This document shows, in pieces, positions 14,998-16,491 of a DNA stretch of 16,491 bases (its first letter is position 1; each line of letters opens with the position of its first letter). Under the pieces are notes generated by a model. That model ran no database searches, was not told the origin of the DNA, and worked only from the letters and a program-made list of their open reading frames with translations. The stretch comes from Humisphaera sp. (GTDB taxonomy: Bacteria > Planctomycetota > Phycisphaerae > Tepidisphaerales > Tepidisphaeraceae): NCBI GenBank assembly GCA_025351525.1, contig JANXVV010000080.1, positions 1 to 16,491 on the forward strand, in the 5' to 3' direction. The position numbers and the translations under genes are program-made.

Positions 14998-16311
14998 TTA
15001 CCTCACTCCCGCCGGTCCCAGCTTCTGCGATTCCAGCTTCGCGCGGGTGGCCCATAAGCCTGCCGATGGAGTGCTGATGTAATACACCTTTTCCCCGTCC
15101 GGCATCGTGTTCCAGCCTTCCTTCATCCCCTTCGGATCGTACCGCTTCGACATCTCGTTCAAATCGGCGTGGGAGAAATGAACGCTTTCAATCTCCGCCT
15201 TGCTCAATTTCGCCGGGGCATAGCGAATCGTGAAGCGGTTCTCGGCCGTGCCGTGCATCAGATGCGCGGTGCCGTGCGCCAAATCCTGCATGTCCTGGTT
15301 TTGCTTGTAGAGCTTGAGACAGCTCGGCGTGTCCTGATAGCCATATTTTCGAATCAGGGCATCGACATCCGGCTGCTCGCCGAACCGTTCCAGACCCGGC
15401 GCGAGAATCAGCAGTTCACCACCATCCGCGATCGCCATCCGCGTGCGATACACCGCTTTATTCGCCACCCAAGTGCTGCGAAATTCATCGGCCTGCATCA
15501 CCGCGACGATCTTTTTCACCGGTTCCTCAAACACCGTGATATTCTGCCGTTTGCTTGCGCGGGCCGCCTGCAAATACGTTTCCAGATCATTCCCGACATA
15601 CAGACCGCTCGTCACCAGTTTATTGTCGGCATCGCGGTTCATCACGATCTGCACATAACAGTCCGGCAGATGGCCGAGGAACTTGTCCTCGGCCCAGTTG
15701 AAAATCGCGCGGGTGGGGGTGATCAAATTTCCGAGATTATTCTCGATACCCCAGGTGGCGGAGGCCATGTGCGAGGTGCAGATGGTGTCCTTGCCCGCGA
15801 CGCCGATGAAATAATTCTTGTTGTGATTGGCGAACCCCAGCACCTCGTGCGGCACCACATGACCGACGTTGATGATCAGATCCCACTTCTCCTTCATCAG
15901 CATCGTGTTCAGATCGATGGGAATGTCCCAATCCACTTTTCCTTCGGTGTATTCCTTCACCACCGAGGCGGGGACGGTGCCGACGCGGGTGACGCCGTTG
16001 CGCCAGTCGTGGGCGTGAATGCGCTCGTTGGGAATGTCGCCGAACATCCATTTGTTTTCCGCAGGAGTGTGCGGCACATGTTGACCGAGTGTGGGGATGA
16101 CGTGCGTATCGCAGGTTTTGGGAAGCAGCTTGTAGAGCATCTCCGTGATGATCCCCGCCCCGCTGTGGGCGCGCGTGAGATCGGGCGGCAAGAGCAGCAC
16201 GCGACGGAAATCGACCTTCAATCGCGACCGGGCCTCATCGAGCGTTTTTTGCGCCAAGGCCTGGATCTGTTCTCTGCTCAGCGACGCGCTTTCCTGCGAA
16301 AACCACGGCAT
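14998..16311 (-). CDS. LarA-family (DUF2088) nickel-pincer racemase homologue
   Basis: 437 residues, the normal length for LarA. LarA enzymes racemise or epimerise alpha-hydroxy acids using a nickel pincer nucleotide bound to a lysine. The motifs are kept: LPPDLTRAHSG with Arg47; TLGQHVPHTPAE with His78; NVGHVVPHEVLGFANHNKN with His155 and Lys165; TSHM with His181. The spacings His155-Lys165-His181 (10 and 16) equal those of His174-Lys184-His200 in Lactobacillus plantarum LarA. The usual Gly-Gly before the lysine (GFSGGxK) is replaced by Asn-His-Asn, so the substrate or binding mode may differ. GAAGGAG about seven bases upstream supports the ATG at 16311. No pincer-synthesis genes (larB, larC, larE) are in the window. 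Substrate unknown; lactate is not implied. Confidence 0.88.
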   Translation of the reverse strand: MPWFSQESASLSREQIQALAQKTLDEARSRLKVDFRRVLLLPPDLTRAHSGAGIITEMLYKLLPKTCDTHVIPTLGQHVPHTPAENKWMFGDIPNERIHAHDWRNGVTRVGTVPASVVKEYTEGKVDWDIPIDLNTMLMKEKWDLIINVGHVVPHEVLGFANHNKNYFIGVAGKDTICTSHMASATWGIENNLGNLITPTRAIFNWAEDKFLGHLPDCYVQIVMNRDADNKLVTSGLYVGNDLETYLQAARASKRQNITVFEEPVKKIVAVMQADEFRSTWVANKAVYRTRMAIADGGELLILAPGLERFGEQPDVDALIRKYGYQDTPSCLKLYKQNQDMQDLAHGTAHLMHGTAENRFTIRYAPAKLSKAEIESVHFSHADLNEMSKRYDPKGMKEGWNTMPDGEKVYYISTPSAGLWATRAKLESQKLGPAGVR

Positions 16312-16388
16312 TCGGGGACTCCTTCAGAAGATTCCATTCATTCTACGCCACTACTCCGCCCGCACTTATGGTGTGGGTCGAATGGGTG

Positions 16389-16452
16389 GCACAGGTCGCG
16401 GTACTCCGAGACCTGTGTCTTCGCCGGCCAGAGAGCACAGGTCTCGGAGTAC
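16389..16452. repeat. Nested inverted repeat (element F)
   Basis: Bases 16401-16417 pair perfectly with 16436-16452 (17 pairs, core CTCCGAGACCTGTG), and the left half folds alone as CACAGGTC...GACCTGTG (16390-16397 with 16410-16417). ACAGGTC occurs three times in the segment. It lies upstream of the LarA-like gene; the region 16312-16491 contains no gene. Confidence 0.8.
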
Positions 16453-16491
16453 AGGTCAAAAAAAACGAGTCAGTATTGCAGGTGTGATGGC

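Overview
The window most likely comes from a planctomycete, probably of the Phycisphaerae/Tepidisphaera side. The clearest pointer is a secreted protein with the planctomycete LEPR-xLL signature near its N-terminus (complement 4985-6667, motif LEPRLLFSA). Supporting signs are many exported proteins of unknown function, a MoxR ATPase linked to an ECF sigma factor, and hairpin repeats of the GCATGGGC...GCCC kind between genes. These repeats are, from memory, frequent in that phylum. No rRNA, tRNA or CRISPR array was seen.

Left end (1-690): debris. It holds the last 37 codons of a transposase, a 29-base direct repeat, a decayed ribbon-helix-helix antitoxin-like fragment on the minus strand, and an AT-rich stretch in which GTAACA recurs every 10 bases. 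Then a minus-strand block reads right to left: ECF sigma factor (2932-3654), a one-span membrane protein likely acting as its anti-sigma partner (1822-2823), and a MoxR AAA+ ATPase (691-1710). The usual MoxR partners (DUF58, von Willebrand factor A proteins) do not follow; debris does. Divergent from this block is an ABC-2 type ATPase (3986-4903) with no permease beside it.

Middle (4985-8575, minus strand): the LEPR protein, built of about seven delta-60-like units and probably a beta-propeller, preceded by a terminator-like hairpin lying between its candidate promoter and its start. Upstream is an IS4-type transposase remnant, then a CNNM/CBS/CorC-HlyC membrane protein.

Right-middle (8707-12147, plus strand): a long exported coiled-coil protein with a Tyr-rich segment and ten Pro/Gln hexapeptide repeats, an outer-membrane beta-barrel protein, and a small YHS-type lipoprotein. 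They could be an envelope or metal-handling cluster, but this is inference from order only.

Right end: a large exported DUF3352-like protein (minus), a small three-span membrane protein (plus), and a LarA-type nickel-pincer racemase family member (minus) with its key His/Lys residues kept.

The most unusual feature is that six intergenic gaps hold a different long inverted repeat, most with arms that also fold on their own, plus a half copy of one of them in a seventh gap. At least two share one core plan with different inner loops.
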